Shown here piece by piece: positions 54,988-64,000 of a stretch of DNA of 64,000 nt. Each line of letters starts with the position of its first letter. The first letter of the stretch is position 1. This DNA is from Marinospirillum sp035271045 (lineage in GTDB: Bacteria > Pseudomonadota > Gammaproteobacteria > Pseudomonadales > Halomonadaceae): positions 1-64,000 of the forward strand of contig NZ_DATESC010000017.1 of NCBI RefSeq assembly GCF_035271045.1, in the 5' to 3' direction. The translations under genes were made by a program, and so were the position numbers. The notes under the pieces were generated by a model that saw nothing but the letters and a program-made list of their open reading frames with translations, had not been told where the DNA came from and made no database searches.

Positions 54988-55551
54988 TTGTCCTCTTACC
55001 TGCTCTGAAAAACCTTCCAAAAAGCGATTCAGAGCTTGATCTTCCCCTTCTATTGCTGCAATCACTTCATGCGTATAATTGATGGCTAGACTAATTTTTT
55101 GTTGCTCAGCTAAGCGCCTTAATAAAGATTCATGTTCAAAAGCCACTGCTAACTTTAATTGTACAGGTAGAGTTAAATCGACATAAACCGCCTGTTGTAA
55201 TGGCTCGCTAATGGCTTGGCTATAAGCACGGACTAAACCACCGGCACCGAGTTTAACGCCACCAAAATAACGTACTACCGTTGCTAGTACGTTATCTAAG
55301 TCTTTGTGTTGCAAAACATTTAGCATAGGGCTTGCAGCTGTGCCTGAAGGTTCACCGTCATCAGATTGCTTTACTTGGCCATTTGCTAATAAGGAATAGC
55401 AAACGTGGGTTGCTTCTGGGTGTTGTTGCCGTAGCGCTTGTACTATTTGCAAGCCTTCTTCGCTGCTTAAAATAGGCTCTACTCGACCCATAAAGCGCGA
55501 TTTTTTTATTTCGAGCAAAAAATTAACAGGCATTGCCAGTGTTTTTGACAT
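54970..55551 (-). CDS. yigZ: YigZ/IMPACT family protein
   Basis: A 193-residue protein with the IMPACT-domain signature (ATHVCYSLLANGQ, DDGEPSGTA, VVRYFGGVKLGAGGLVRAYS) and a ferredoxin-like C-terminal domain. Eukaryotic IMPACT regulates translation; the bacterial role is not settled. It lies just downstream of maf with a 21-base gap. Confidence 0.92.
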   Translation of the reverse strand: MSKTLAMPVNFLLEIKKSRFMGRVEPILSSEEGLQIVQALRQQHPEATHVCYSLLANGQVKQSDDGEPSGTAASPMLNVLQHKDLDNVLATVVRYFGGVKLGAGGLVRAYSQAISEPLQQAVYVDLTLPVQLKLAVAFEHESLLRRLAEQQKISLAINYTHEVIAAIEGEDQALNRFLEGFSEQVRGQLRLLE

Positions 55552-55572
55552 AATGGTTTATTTTATCATTTA

Positions 55573-56181
55573 TTAGATAACGGTATATTTAAGTTGGCGA
55601 AGCTGTAAATAGATTTGCTCTAAAGGCAAACCCACTACATTAGAATAACTGCCGTTAATGCCTGTGACAAAAGCAGCACCTAAACCTTGAATGCCGTAAC
55701 CACCGGCTTTATCGCTGGGTTCACCCGTTGCAACATAAGCCAAAATTTCATCATTACTTAATAGCCTAAAGCTAACGTCAGTCGTAACCACGGCTTGTTG
55801 AGCAACTTCACCTTGAATTAGCTGCACTGCTGTAGTGACTTGATGCGTGCGCCCAGAAAGCTTTTTTAATAGCTCAACAGCATGAGTATTTGATTCTGGC
55901 TTCCCTAAAGGGCAACCATCTAACACCACTTCGGTGTCGGCGGCTAAAACTGGGTAGCTGCTTAAATGCTTAGGAAGGCTAGCTAGTACCGCTGCGGCTT
56001 TAGCTCTAGCAAGGCGTAACACGCGGTCTGCTCCCACTTCAGTAGCAATAAGGCTTTCATCAATATCGGCGGGTAAAATATGTAATTGAAGTGCCGGCAT
56101 TAGCTGTAGTAATAACTCACGTCTGCGGGGTGATGCTGAAGCCAATACTAAACCTGTTGGAATTTTAAGTAATTTATTCAC
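55573..56181 (-). CDS. maf: Maf-like nucleotide pyrophosphatase
   Basis: About 202 residues. The N-terminal LASASPRRRELL, the central DTEVVLDG and KPESNTHAVELLKKLSGRTHQV match Maf proteins, which hydrolyse non-canonical or modified NTPs such as dTTP or m7GTP. A GTG at 56181 overlapping the ggt stop by eight bases is preferred; an ATG at 56217 would add 12 residues. Confidence 0.93.
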   Translation of the reverse strand: MNKLLKIPTGLVLASASPRRRELLLQLMPALQLHILPADIDESLIATEVGADRVLRLARAKAAAVLASLPKHLSSYPVLAADTEVVLDGCPLGKPESNTHAVELLKKLSGRTHQVTTAVQLIQGEVAQQAVVTTDVSFRLLSNDEILAYVATGEPSDKAGGYGIQGLGAAFVTGINGSYSNVVGLPLEQIYLQLRQLKYTVI

Positions 56182-57988
56182 CAGCAACCCAACCTTCACG
56201 GCGTGGATCGGCTCCACCTAAAATGCCTTTAGGTGTTACCAGTAACATTTGAATACCACTGGTTAAATCCCTTTCTTGCAATTCATAAGCCCGTTTTCCT
56301 AAGCCTGCTTGCATGATTTTTGAAAAACCGTTTGTTTCTAACAAGCTTACTTGGGAATTAAAATTAGCAATATTGGGCAGCTCTATGGCTTCTTGCGGTG
56401 CCAACTGCCAGCCTAAACTGGCAAGTAAAGTTTTGGCTGTAAAATGAATAATGGCTGCACCGCCTGGCGAACCTAAACTTGCCACCAGTTCATCGGCATG
56501 GGCGCTAAAAACCAAAGTAGGGCTCATGCTAGAACGTGGGCGCTTGCCCGCTTCAACACGATTAGCTACCCATTTACCCGTTTCATCTTGTGGCTGAAAA
56601 GCAAAGTCGGTTAGTTGATTATTTAAAAAGAAACCACCCGCTAAACCTGTGCCACCATCCACTAGAATACGTGACCCAAAGGCTTGCTCTATGGAACTGG
56701 TCATAGCAACACCATTGCCTTGGGCATCAATCACACTTAAATGACTAGTACCGTATTCAGGTTGTTCGGGTTGTAATACATAACTGCTTTCAAAATTTTC
56801 TGGCTTACCGGCTTGGGCAATACCTTGAAAATCAAAACCTATTTCACTAGCACGTTGCTGTAAATAAGCTGGGTTAATTAGGCTTAGCCAGTTATTAGCC
56901 GGTGCTTCTACAAATTCAGGATCAGCTACATACAAGGCTCGGTCAGCAAAAGCTAGGCTAGAAGCGGCTAAGTATTGGTGTAAACCTTCAGCGGTATAAA
57001 ACGTTTCTTGGCTATGACTGGCTGAATTGTCTACCTGCTCTAATATACCCAATATTTGCATGATGGCGAGCTGACCCGAAGACGGTGGCGGAAAACCACA
57101 CACGCGGTAATTTTGCCAAACACCGCATAAAGCTTCACGCGCTAAAGGCTGATAATTAGTTAAGTCAGCGGCATTCATTTTACCGGATAAACGGCTGGTT
57201 TCGTTTACCGCAGCCACTATGTTTTTAGCGATAGTTCCTTGATAAAAAGCATCGCTACCCTTGTCAGCAACTTGTTTTAAGATAGCTGCCATAGCCGGAT
57301 TTTTTAATTGATAACCCACCGGCAAAGCACTGCCATCGGCTTGGTAATAATAAGCACGGGCGGCGGGGTTATTTCTTAAAGCTGGGTCTTTTTCTAATAA
57401 CAAATGCAGCCTTTGGCTAATGTCAAAGCCTTCTTTGGCAAGTTGAATCGCAGGTTTAAATAAATCTTGCCAAGGTAATTTACCTTGCGTCTTATGCGCG
57501 GCTTCAAGCATTTTCAATAAACCAGGAACACCAACACTTTTACCGCTAGTCACCGCCGTCATAAAAGGAAGTGGCTTACCTTGTTCATCTAAAAACAAAT
57601 TGGGTGTTGTAGCAGCAGGCGCAGTTTCTCGGCCATCCCAAGCAATGAGTTCACCATCTTTCCAGCTTAATAAAAAAGCACCGCCACCAATACCGCTGGA
57701 TTGCGGCTCAACTAAGTTAAGCACTAATTGTGCAGCAATGGCGGCATCTAGCGCATTACCACCCGCAGCAAGCATACTTTGACCAACTTTAGCGGCTAAG
57801 GGATTGGCTGCTGCAACGGCTTGTTTAGAATAAGTCCAACCAGGACGCGCTTGTAAACCACTCGCCATTTCAGGCGGTTGTAATTTATCAGGTGAAGGCG
57901 CTGCTGCCGGTTGTTCATCCGAACCACAAGCAGCTAACAACACGGCTGCCGCTAAAGGCAAAAACAAACAACGGGCAGTAGGCAACAT
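56174..57988 (-). CDS. ggt: Gamma-glutamyltransferase, predicted lipoprotein
   Basis: A 604-residue Ntn hydrolase. A signal with lipobox LLAAC indicates a lipoprotein at the envelope. The proenzyme self-cleaves before the catalytic Thr of YGTSHLSV; GSPGGA near the C-terminus completes the active site. It degrades or transfers the gamma-glutamyl group of glutathione. Its location near yghU and a peroxidase-like gene suggests glutathione metabolism, though they are not in one operon. Confidence 0.93.
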   Translation of the reverse strand: MLPTARCLFLPLAAAVLLAACGSDEQPAAAPSPDKLQPPEMASGLQARPGWTYSKQAVAAANPLAAKVGQSMLAAGGNALDAAIAAQLVLNLVEPQSSGIGGGAFLLSWKDGELIAWDGRETAPAATTPNLFLDEQGKPLPFMTAVTSGKSVGVPGLLKMLEAAHKTQGKLPWQDLFKPAIQLAKEGFDISQRLHLLLEKDPALRNNPAARAYYYQADGSALPVGYQLKNPAMAAILKQVADKGSDAFYQGTIAKNIVAAVNETSRLSGKMNAADLTNYQPLAREALCGVWQNYRVCGFPPPSSGQLAIMQILGILEQVDNSASHSQETFYTAEGLHQYLAASSLAFADRALYVADPEFVEAPANNWLSLINPAYLQQRASEIGFDFQGIAQAGKPENFESSYVLQPEQPEYGTSHLSVIDAQGNGVAMTSSIEQAFGSRILVDGGTGLAGGFFLNNQLTDFAFQPQDETGKWVANRVEAGKRPRSSMSPTLVFSAHADELVASLGSPGGAAIIHFTAKTLLASLGWQLAPQEAIELPNIANFNSQVSLLETNGFSKIMQAGLGKRAYELQERDLTSGIQMLLVTPKGILGGADPRREGWVAGE

Positions 57989-57994
57989 AAAAAT

Positions 57995-58483
57995 TTACTC
58001 AGGCATGGTTAAAGGTTCGGGTGAAACGATAATGCCGTTATTATCCGCATAAACATAATCACCGGGTACAAAAGTTACCCCACCAAAAGAAACAGGGATT
58101 TGGTATTCACCCACCCCACGTTTTTCAGACTTTTTAGGGTGAGTGCCGAGTGCTTGTACGCCTAAATCTAGCTCGTTAATAATATCAATGTCACGAATGC
58201 AGCCGTACATGACGATACCTTCCCAACCATTTTCTACGGCTTTTTCAGCCAGCATATCGCCCAACATAGCGCAACGAAAAGAGCCACCCGCATCAACCAC
58301 CATCACTTTGCCTTTGCCGTCTTTTTCAACTTCTTCTTTAACTAAAGAATTGTCTTCAAAGCATTTAATGGTGACAACTTCGCCACCAAAAGACATTCGA
58401 CCACCTAGGTTATTAAAAATAGGCTCAACCACTTCAATAAGTTCAGGATAAGCATCACATAAATCAGGCGTTACATAGTCCAT
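57995..58483 (-). CDS. rraA: RraA-family protein
   Basis: A 162-residue protein with RraA motifs (TPDLCDAYPE, VDAGGSFRCAMLGDMLA, YGCIRDID, GTHPKKS). E. coli RraA inhibits RNase E; other members are oxaloacetate decarboxylases or HMG aldolases. The ATG at 58483 with GGAG six bases upstream is preferred to a TTG at 58489. It lies 11 bases after ppsA and is probably cotranscribed. Confidence 0.93.
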   Translation of the reverse strand: MDYVTPDLCDAYPELIEVVEPIFNNLGGRMSFGGEVVTIKCFEDNSLVKEEVEKDGKGKVMVVDAGGSFRCAMLGDMLAEKAVENGWEGIVMYGCIRDIDIINELDLGVQALGTHPKKSEKRGVGEYQIPVSFGGVTFVPGDYVYADNNGIIVSPEPLTMPE

Positions 58484-58499
58484 TTTCAACTCCAGCTCA

Positions 58500-60887
58500 T
58501 TATTCAGGGGTTTGATTTGCCAACATAAACCAAGTATCTAAGACGGCATCTGGGTTAAGTGAAACAGAGTCGATGCCTTGTTCCATTAACCAACGCGCTA
58601 AATCGGGGTGATCTGACGGGCCTTGGCCACAAATTCCCACGTATTTGCCTTGTTTTTTACAGGCATTAATTGCCATAGAAAGTAACTTTTTAACGGCTGG
58701 GTTACGTTCATCAAACAAGTGCGCCACTATGCCAGAGTCACGATCCAAACCGAGCGTTAACTGGGTTAAGTCGTTAGAACCAATAGAAAAACCATCGAAG
58801 TATTCTAAAAACTCATCCGCCAGCAAAGCATTAGCTGGCAGTTCACACATCATAATTAGCTTTAAGCCATTTTGACCGCGAACCAAACCTTTCGCTTCAA
58901 GCAGTTCAGAAACACCCTTCGCTTCACCCACGGTACGTACAAAAGGCACCATGATTTCAATATTGTCTAGCCCCATCACATCACGCACTTTTTTCAAAGC
59001 ACGGCATTCCAGCTCAAAACAGTCACGGAATCTAGGCGACAAATAGCGTGAAGCACCACGAAAACCCAGCATGGGGTTTTCTTCGGCTGGCTCATACAAC
59101 TTACCACCGATTAAGTTTTCGTATTCGTTCGACTTAAAATCTGACAAACGAACGATTACCCGCTTAGGCCAAAAAGCAGCCGCTAAACTGGCAATACCTT
59201 CTACCAACTTTTCAACATAAAACTCAATCGGGCCAGCATAGCCTTTAATACGGCCACTAATCGTTGCTTGCAACTCGCTGGGTAGGCTATCAAACTCTAA
59301 CAACGCTTTGGGGTGAATGCCGATCATGCGGTTAATAATAAACTCTAAACGCGCCAACCCAACGCCTTCATTAGGCAAAGCAGCAAAACCAAAGGCACGG
59401 TCTGGATTACCAATATTCATCATAATTTTAAAGGGGATTTTAGGCATGGCTTCAATGCTGTTGGTCAGCAATTCATAATCCAGTTTGCCTTCATAAACAA
59501 AGCCGGTATCGCCTTCAGCACAAGAAACGGTTACTTCTTGGCCATCTTCTAATAAATCCGTTGCATCACCACAACCCACTACCGCAGCAATGCCCATTTC
59601 GCGGGCAATAATCGCGGCGTGGCAAGTACGACCACCCCGGTTCGTGACTATGGCTGAAGCGCGTTTCATTACAGGCTCCCAGTCTGGGTCGGTCATATCG
59701 GTAACTAAAATATCGCCTTCTTCAACCTTATCCATTTCGTGCGGGCCAGAAACAATACGCACACGACCAGCACCAATACGCTGACCAATTGCACGGCCTT
59801 CAACTAAAATTTTACCTTGCTCTTTAAGTAAAAAACGCTCCATAACATTGCTGGCATCACGGCTTTTTACCGTTTCTGGACGCGCTTGAACAATGTAAAG
59901 TTGTTGGTCATCACCGTCTTTAGCCCATTCAATGTCCATAGGACGCTGGTAATGCGCTTCAATAATCATCGCTTGGCGTGCTAAGTTCATCACTTCATCA
60001 TCACTTAAAGAGAAGCGATCCCTGTCTGCTTTATCGACATCCACGGTTTTAACTGATTTAGCCGTGGTTGCTGCATCACCGTAAACCATTTTAATCAGTT
60101 TACTGCCTAGGCTGCGGCGTAAAATAGCAGGACGATTTGCTGCCAAAGTAGGTTTGTGAACATAAAATTCATCGGGATTAACCGCACCCTGTACCACTGT
60201 TTCGCCCAAACCATAAGCACTGGTAACAAATACCGCATCACGAAAACCAGATTCTGTATCTAGGGTAAACATAACCCCAGCAGTGCCGGTTTCTGAACGC
60301 ACCATTTTTTGTATACCCGCAGACAGTGCAACACCTGCGTGGTCAAAGCCTTGGTGAACACGGTAAGAAATAGCACGGTCATTAAATAAAGAAGCAAAAA
60401 CTTCGTGAACCGCCTGCTTAACCTCAGCAAAGCCTTGAATATTCAAAAAAGTTTCTTGCTGACCCGCAAAAGAGGCATCAGGTAAATCTTCAGCTGTTGC
60501 CGAAGAGCGTACCGCCACTTTTAAACCAGTATTTTTTTGTTCTAGCTGAGCATAAGCTTCAGCTAAGGCTGCTTCTAAAGCCGGTGGAAACGGTGTTTCA
60601 ATGACCCATTGACGAATGTTTGCACCACAAACCGCTAGCGCTTTAACGTCATCAACGTTTAATTCATCTAAGGCTTTATTGATTCGATCAGCCAAGCCAT
60701 CGTGGGCTAAAAATTCACGGTAAGCATCGGCAGTCGTAGCAAATCCACCAGGCACTTGCACCCCAGCATTAGCTAAATTACTAATCATTTCACCCAGCGA
60801 AGCGTTTTTACCACCAACCCGCTCAACGTCCTGCATACCCAGCTGGTCAAACCAGACAATATATTCACCCGCAGCTGTTTTATTCAA
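58500..60887 (-). CDS. ppsA: Phosphoenolpyruvate synthase
   Basis: A 795-residue enzyme converting pyruvate and ATP to PEP, AMP and phosphate. An N-terminal ATP-grasp domain (VRSSATAEDLPDASFAGQQET), the phospho-His swivel domain (GGRTCHAAIIAREMGI) and the C-terminal PEP-binding barrel (EIMVPFVRT, IGSNDLTQLTLGLDRD) are all present at expected places. It is divergent from ppsR, its regulator. Confidence 0.97.
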   Translation of the reverse strand: MNKTAAGEYIVWFDQLGMQDVERVGGKNASLGEMISNLANAGVQVPGGFATTADAYREFLAHDGLADRINKALDELNVDDVKALAVCGANIRQWVIETPFPPALEAALAEAYAQLEQKNTGLKVAVRSSATAEDLPDASFAGQQETFLNIQGFAEVKQAVHEVFASLFNDRAISYRVHQGFDHAGVALSAGIQKMVRSETGTAGVMFTLDTESGFRDAVFVTSAYGLGETVVQGAVNPDEFYVHKPTLAANRPAILRRSLGSKLIKMVYGDAATTAKSVKTVDVDKADRDRFSLSDDEVMNLARQAMIIEAHYQRPMDIEWAKDGDDQQLYIVQARPETVKSRDASNVMERFLLKEQGKILVEGRAIGQRIGAGRVRIVSGPHEMDKVEEGDILVTDMTDPDWEPVMKRASAIVTNRGGRTCHAAIIAREMGIAAVVGCGDATDLLEDGQEVTVSCAEGDTGFVYEGKLDYELLTNSIEAMPKIPFKIMMNIGNPDRAFGFAALPNEGVGLARLEFIINRMIGIHPKALLEFDSLPSELQATISGRIKGYAGPIEFYVEKLVEGIASLAAAFWPKRVIVRLSDFKSNEYENLIGGKLYEPAEENPMLGFRGASRYLSPRFRDCFELECRALKKVRDVMGLDNIEIMVPFVRTVGEAKGVSELLEAKGLVRGQNGLKLIMMCELPANALLADEFLEYFDGFSIGSNDLTQLTLGLDRDSGIVAHLFDERNPAVKKLLSMAINACKKQGKYVGICGQGPSDHPDLARWLMEQGIDSVSLNPDAVLDTWFMLANQTPE

Positions 60888-61036
60888 GACACGTCTCCAG
60901 TCAGAATCAGAAAAAGTTCATACGTGGCTTTCAACACTAAAAACAGGCAAAATTGTTTGCACTCTTATTTAGACAGTGCCAAGCCACTTTAAAAATTCAC
61001 GCTGATGATAACACGAATTAGGATGACAGAACCCCC

Positions 61037-61867
61037 ATGAAACGCACCGCATTTTTCATTTCTGATGGCACAGGAATCACCGCAGAAGCACTAGGGCGTA
61101 GCCTTTTAGCGCAATTTGAAGGCATTCAATTTGAACAAATAACCAAGCCTTATATTAACACTGAAGAAAAAGCGCACGCCATTGTAACCTTAGTTAATGC
61201 CACCGCTGTTAAAGATGGCGCTCGCCCTTTACTGATTGATACGGTAGTCGACCAAACCATTCGCACCATTATTAGTAAAAGTAAAGCGTTAAACATTGAC
61301 GTATTTACTTCTTTTTTAGAACCATTAGAGGAAGAGTTAAAAACACGCTCCACTTATTCTGTTGGGCAAAGTCATGGCCTTTCAAAAGCAAAAGAAGACA
61401 CCTATAAAGCACGCATTGATTCTGTTCATTTTGCGCTAGACAACGATGACGGCGCACGCACGCATCACTATGACAAAGCCGATATTATTTTGATTGGCGT
61501 ATCGCGCTGCGGAAAAACCCCCACCTGTATTTATATGGCGCTGCAATTTGGCATACGCGCTGCTAACTATCCCATTACTGAAGACGATTTACTGGATAGC
61601 GAATTACCCAAAGCACTGCGCCCTTATCGCCATAAGCTATTTGGTTTAACCATCGAGCCAGAGCGCTTATCGTCAATTCGTAATGAACGTCGCGCCAACA
61701 GCAACTATGCTTCACTCAAGCAATGCACGCGTGAAGTAGCAGAAGTCGAAGCGCTGTATAGCCGACATAATATAGGTTTTGTCGATTCAACCCATTATTC
61801 AATTGAGGAAATTTCAACTAAGATAATGGCTGAAGCAGGCATAGAAAGACGTTTTTCACCACGCTAA
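61037..61867 (+). CDS. ppsR: PEP synthase regulatory kinase/phosphorylase
   Basis: A 276-residue DUF299 protein. The N-terminal FFISDGTGITAEALG and the P-loop-like IGVSRCGKTPTCIYMA match PpsR, which adds and removes phosphate on PpsA to switch it off or on. The divergent placement with about 150 bases between ppsR and ppsA is the usual one. The ATG at 61037 is preceded by AGGAT. Confidence 0.96.
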   Translation: MKRTAFFISDGTGITAEALGRSLLAQFEGIQFEQITKPYINTEEKAHAIVTLVNATAVKDGARPLLIDTVVDQTIRTIISKSKALNIDVFTSFLEPLEEELKTRSTYSVGQSHGLSKAKEDTYKARIDSVHFALDNDDGARTHHYDKADIILIGVSRCGKTPTCIYMALQFGIRAANYPITEDDLLDSELPKALRPYRHKLFGLTIEPERLSSIRNERRANSNYASLKQCTREVAEVEALYSRHNIGFVDSTHYSIEEISTKIMAEAGIERRFSPR

Positions 61868-61892
61868 AAATTTTACTTAGGGATAAATAAAC

Positions 61893-62381
61893 ATGAAAAC
61901 ACTAAAAAAATCACTCTATAACAGCCGTCTTTTACTGATTTTATTGCTGCTAGCCATATTTGCAGGCTGTAGTGATGATGACGAGAACAAAGGCTCGACC
62001 GCTAGTGTTAAAGATGGAACGCTAGAAAAACTGTTTACTTATCCAGTCATTCAAGGCTGCAGCACTTGCCATTACGGTAGTGCTAGTGGGCCAGACCTTT
62101 CAAAAGCAAACTTTACCAGTAACCTAGTGGGTAAAAAGCGTAATGATTTTAATTGGGATGATTTTTTAACGGTAACAGCTGATTGCGGAACAATAACGAC
62201 CTATGTGGATGCTGGCGGTAATGCCAATCGATCATCCGTGTTAAACAGCATTTCACAAACTTACAATGATGGCTCTTGCACATCAGCAATTGGATACCAT
62301 GAAGCAAATAATGCTGTTTTAAGCGCTGCTGCATTGATTGATTTTCAACTTTGGATTGAAAACAGTACGCCTGCTAATTAG
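61893..62381 (+). CDS. Lipoprotein with a single CxxCH haem-binding motif
   Basis: A 162-residue predicted lipoprotein: hydrophobic signal, lipobox IFAGC, then a polar linker. CSTCH at about residues 56-60 is a c-type cytochrome haem site, and two further cysteines follow (ADCGT, GSCTS). No clear methionine axial ligand is seen. The family is not recognised; a small envelope electron carrier or haem protein is likely. It is 25 bases after ppsR and 19 bases before the AsmA-like gene. Confidence 0.6.
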   Translation: MKTLKKSLYNSRLLLILLLLAIFAGCSDDDENKGSTASVKDGTLEKLFTYPVIQGCSTCHYGSASGPDLSKANFTSNLVGKKRNDFNWDDFLTVTADCGTITTYVDAGGNANRSSVLNSISQTYNDGSCTSAIGYHEANNAVLSAAALIDFQLWIENSTPAN

Positions 62382-62400
62382 TCATTAAAGGAAACAATAA

Positions 62401-64000
62401 ATGCCTCAGGAAACGCCAGTAACCACCGATAAAAAAGCGGTGAAGCCAAAGAAGTTTTTTTTAAAACAGCCCCGTTTTTGGGTAATTAGCTTTTTGGTGC
62501 TTTTATCTTTGCCACTTATTGCCGTTGCTGGGGTTTACTTTGCGCTTAAATCATCACTGATTGAAACCTATGTTTGGCCTAGATTACAACCCATGATTGC
62601 GGAACAAACCGGCTTTCAAATTGAATTAAAACAAGTGCGAATTGACTTGCTGCGTTCTGTTTATTTAAAAGGCATTCAAGTTAGTCAAATTACTGATGCG
62701 TCTAACACTTTTACACCGGCTCATTGTGAAGGATTTAACCTAACACTGGGTGAAGTTGAGCTTAATTTTTCTGCATTGGATCTTTTAGATAAACACCTAC
62801 AGATCAACAAATTGGCTTTAACCGATTTTAATGCCACGGGCTGTTTACTACTGGACTTAAATGTAAAAACAGCAGCCGTTATTGAAGAAGAAACACCAGC
62901 GTTAGACCTAAATGCTCTGATTACACAAGTAACAGCATTATTAGACGCGCCGCCGATTGCTTTAAATTTAAATGAATTGTCGTTAAATAACTTTAGGGTT
63001 GATGTGCAAGTAAAAGAGCGTCAGCAGCAACTTTTGGCAAGTTGGCAAGGCAAGCTTGATTTTTTTGCTAAAACTACTTGGAAAGATAACGGTATATTTG
63101 TTGAATTAAAGACCCAGCTAACGTCGGCTAAACCGCTGCAATTTGCGATTAATCAAGCGCCCGCTTTACAGCTTGATTTAACCACCCAGCCTAATTTTAG
63201 TTTTAACCTGCTAACCGAGCTAACCAAACCGCAAGGTGTATGGCAATTTAAACTTGCACCAGTAAAAACGCAGTTTAGTTTGGTGGATACGCGGCTTCAA
63301 TTAGTGCAGCCAAAACAAGCGATTAGCCTTAATTTACCTAGCTATAACCTAGATCTAACATCAGCAATTAACTTGCCTAACGTGTTAGAAGGTAAGCTAG
63401 ACATTGCTGTTAATTTAGAGCAACAACTCACCGGCTTAAACCTAGTGTTGAGTGAAAGCTTGGATGAACAGAACTTAAATAAACAGACCTTCAAGCTAGC
63501 CAAGCTAAATCTACGATTAAACAGCCATAACCAGCCAGATAACACATCTGGCAAAAGTCCTACCCATTTAACTCACTTAGGTAAAATTCTGGCAAATTTA
63601 CAATTAAGCATTCAACAGCTAGACACAGCTTTTTCATTCCAGCCCATTGATGTTGAACAAAGTTTACAGCTAAGTTTAGCGCAAAATCTTTCTAACCTTG
63701 AACTTAGCGCCCTAAGCCAAGTGAATCAGCTTAAATTAATGGAACTAAGCCTGCTGCTGAATAATCAGTCACGTAAATTAAGCTTACAACCTAAACTATT
63801 GCTAAATCTACCCACCAGCCTAGCCACTATTTTTACTGAACCTAGCTTAAAACAACTACCCGGCGACTTGCAGTTAACGCTGAATGCCAATACTCAACTT
63901 AACCATTCGGCCAATAACTTACTAGAAGCTGATTTTGGACAACTCACAGGCTTTGTAGAGCAATCGTTAGACCTAACAATTAGCCAGCAATTGCCCACTA
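62401..64000 (+). CDS. AsmA-like membrane-anchored protein (partial, runs off right edge)
   Basis: At least 533 residues without a stop. After a polar N-terminus comes one transmembrane helix (about residues 28-50), then a long beta-rich region with Asn/Leu/Gln-rich strands (LNLNELSLNNFRV, then SLNLPSYNLDL), the pattern of AsmA/TamB/YdbH-type envelope lipid-transport proteins. The N-terminal FALKSSLIETYVWPRLQPMIAEQTGFQIEL is AsmA-like. The C-terminus is outside the window, so the exact subfamily is open. Confidence 0.65.
   Translation, partial: MPQETPVTTDKKAVKPKKFFLKQPRFWVISFLVLLSLPLIAVAGVYFALKSSLIETYVWPRLQPMIAEQTGFQIELKQVRIDLLRSVYLKGIQVSQITDASNTFTPAHCEGFNLTLGEVELNFSALDLLDKHLQINKLALTDFNATGCLLLDLNVKTAAVIEEETPALDLNALITQVTALLDAPPIALNLNELSLNNFRVDVQVKERQQQLLASWQGKLDFFAKTTWKDNGIFVELKTQLTSAKPLQFAINQAPALQLDLTTQPNFSFNLLTELTKPQGVWQFKLAPVKTQFSLVDTRLQLVQPKQAISLNLPSYNLDLTSAINLPNVLEGKLDIAVNLEQQLTGLNLVLSESLDEQNLNKQTFKLAKLNLRLNSHNQPDNTSGKSPTHLTHLGKILANLQLSIQQLDTAFSFQPIDVEQSLQLSLAQNLSNLELSALSQVNQLKLMELSLLLNNQSRKLSLQPKLLLNLPTSLATIFTEPSLKQLPGDLQLTLNANTQLNHSANNLLEADFGQLTGFVEQSLDLTISQQLPT

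Overview
The window comes from an AT-leaning gammaproteobacterial chromosome. The conserved order thrS-infC-rpmI-rplT-pheS-pheT-ihfA followed by a proline tRNA, the purM-purN pair divergent from a DUF2066 gene, and the wrbA/YihY/DUF2069 neighbourhood suggest a Pseudomonadales- or Oceanospirillales-like member. The species cannot be fixed from sequence alone.

Positions 1 to about 30,475 are accessory DNA. The left edge is the right end of an IS66-family element, which cuts a small unknown gene. Next come an AT-rich pair of overlapping genes (radical SAM enzyme and PHP-domain phosphoesterase). Then follows the most unusual part of the window, a compact run of overlapping minus-strand genes at 2,620-22,137. 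In transcription order these are: a truncated coiled-coil protein, a TerY-like von Willebrand A (vWA) protein, a second vWA protein, a PP2C phosphatase, a Ser/Thr kinase with a zinc ribbon, a UPF1/Dna2-like SF1 helicase, a 680-residue protein with a HEPN-like RX4H motif, a coiled-coil McrB-like AAA+ ATPase, a 1245-residue protein, a HerA-like ATPase and a glycine-rich small protein. On the other side of an IS3-family element, in the opposite direction, lie the C-terminal part of a DUF1998-type helicase (with an internal stop codon) and a UvrD-like helicase carrying a RelE-like N-terminal domain. I read this as a kinase/phosphatase-controlled DNA-processing or defence system that has been partly deleted at the IS3 element. 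A MobV-like relaxase preceded by two long direct repeats, an unknown small gene and IS debris fill the space up to the tRNA-Pro gene.

From about 30,476 onward the content is ordinary chromosome: the translation operon above (with a tRNA-like thrS operator, a non-AUG infC start and an internal terminator before pheS), purine synthesis genes, a PAS/degenerate-GGDEF protein, WrbA, a YihY membrane protein, tRNA-Ala with a strong promoter, the Mrp P-loop protein, a MetX-like alpha/beta hydrolase, a DUF815 ATPase, a TRAP transporter (dctPQM), a 5'-truncated GGDEF-EAL protein, yghU, DUF3095, a glutathione-peroxidase-like protein, yigZ, maf, ggt, rraA, divergent ppsA/ppsR, a CxxCH lipoprotein and the start of an AsmA-like protein that runs off the right edge.

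Starts were adjusted by hand where a Shine-Dalgarno sequence or overlap favoured a different codon. No database searches were possible, so family names rest on motif recognition.
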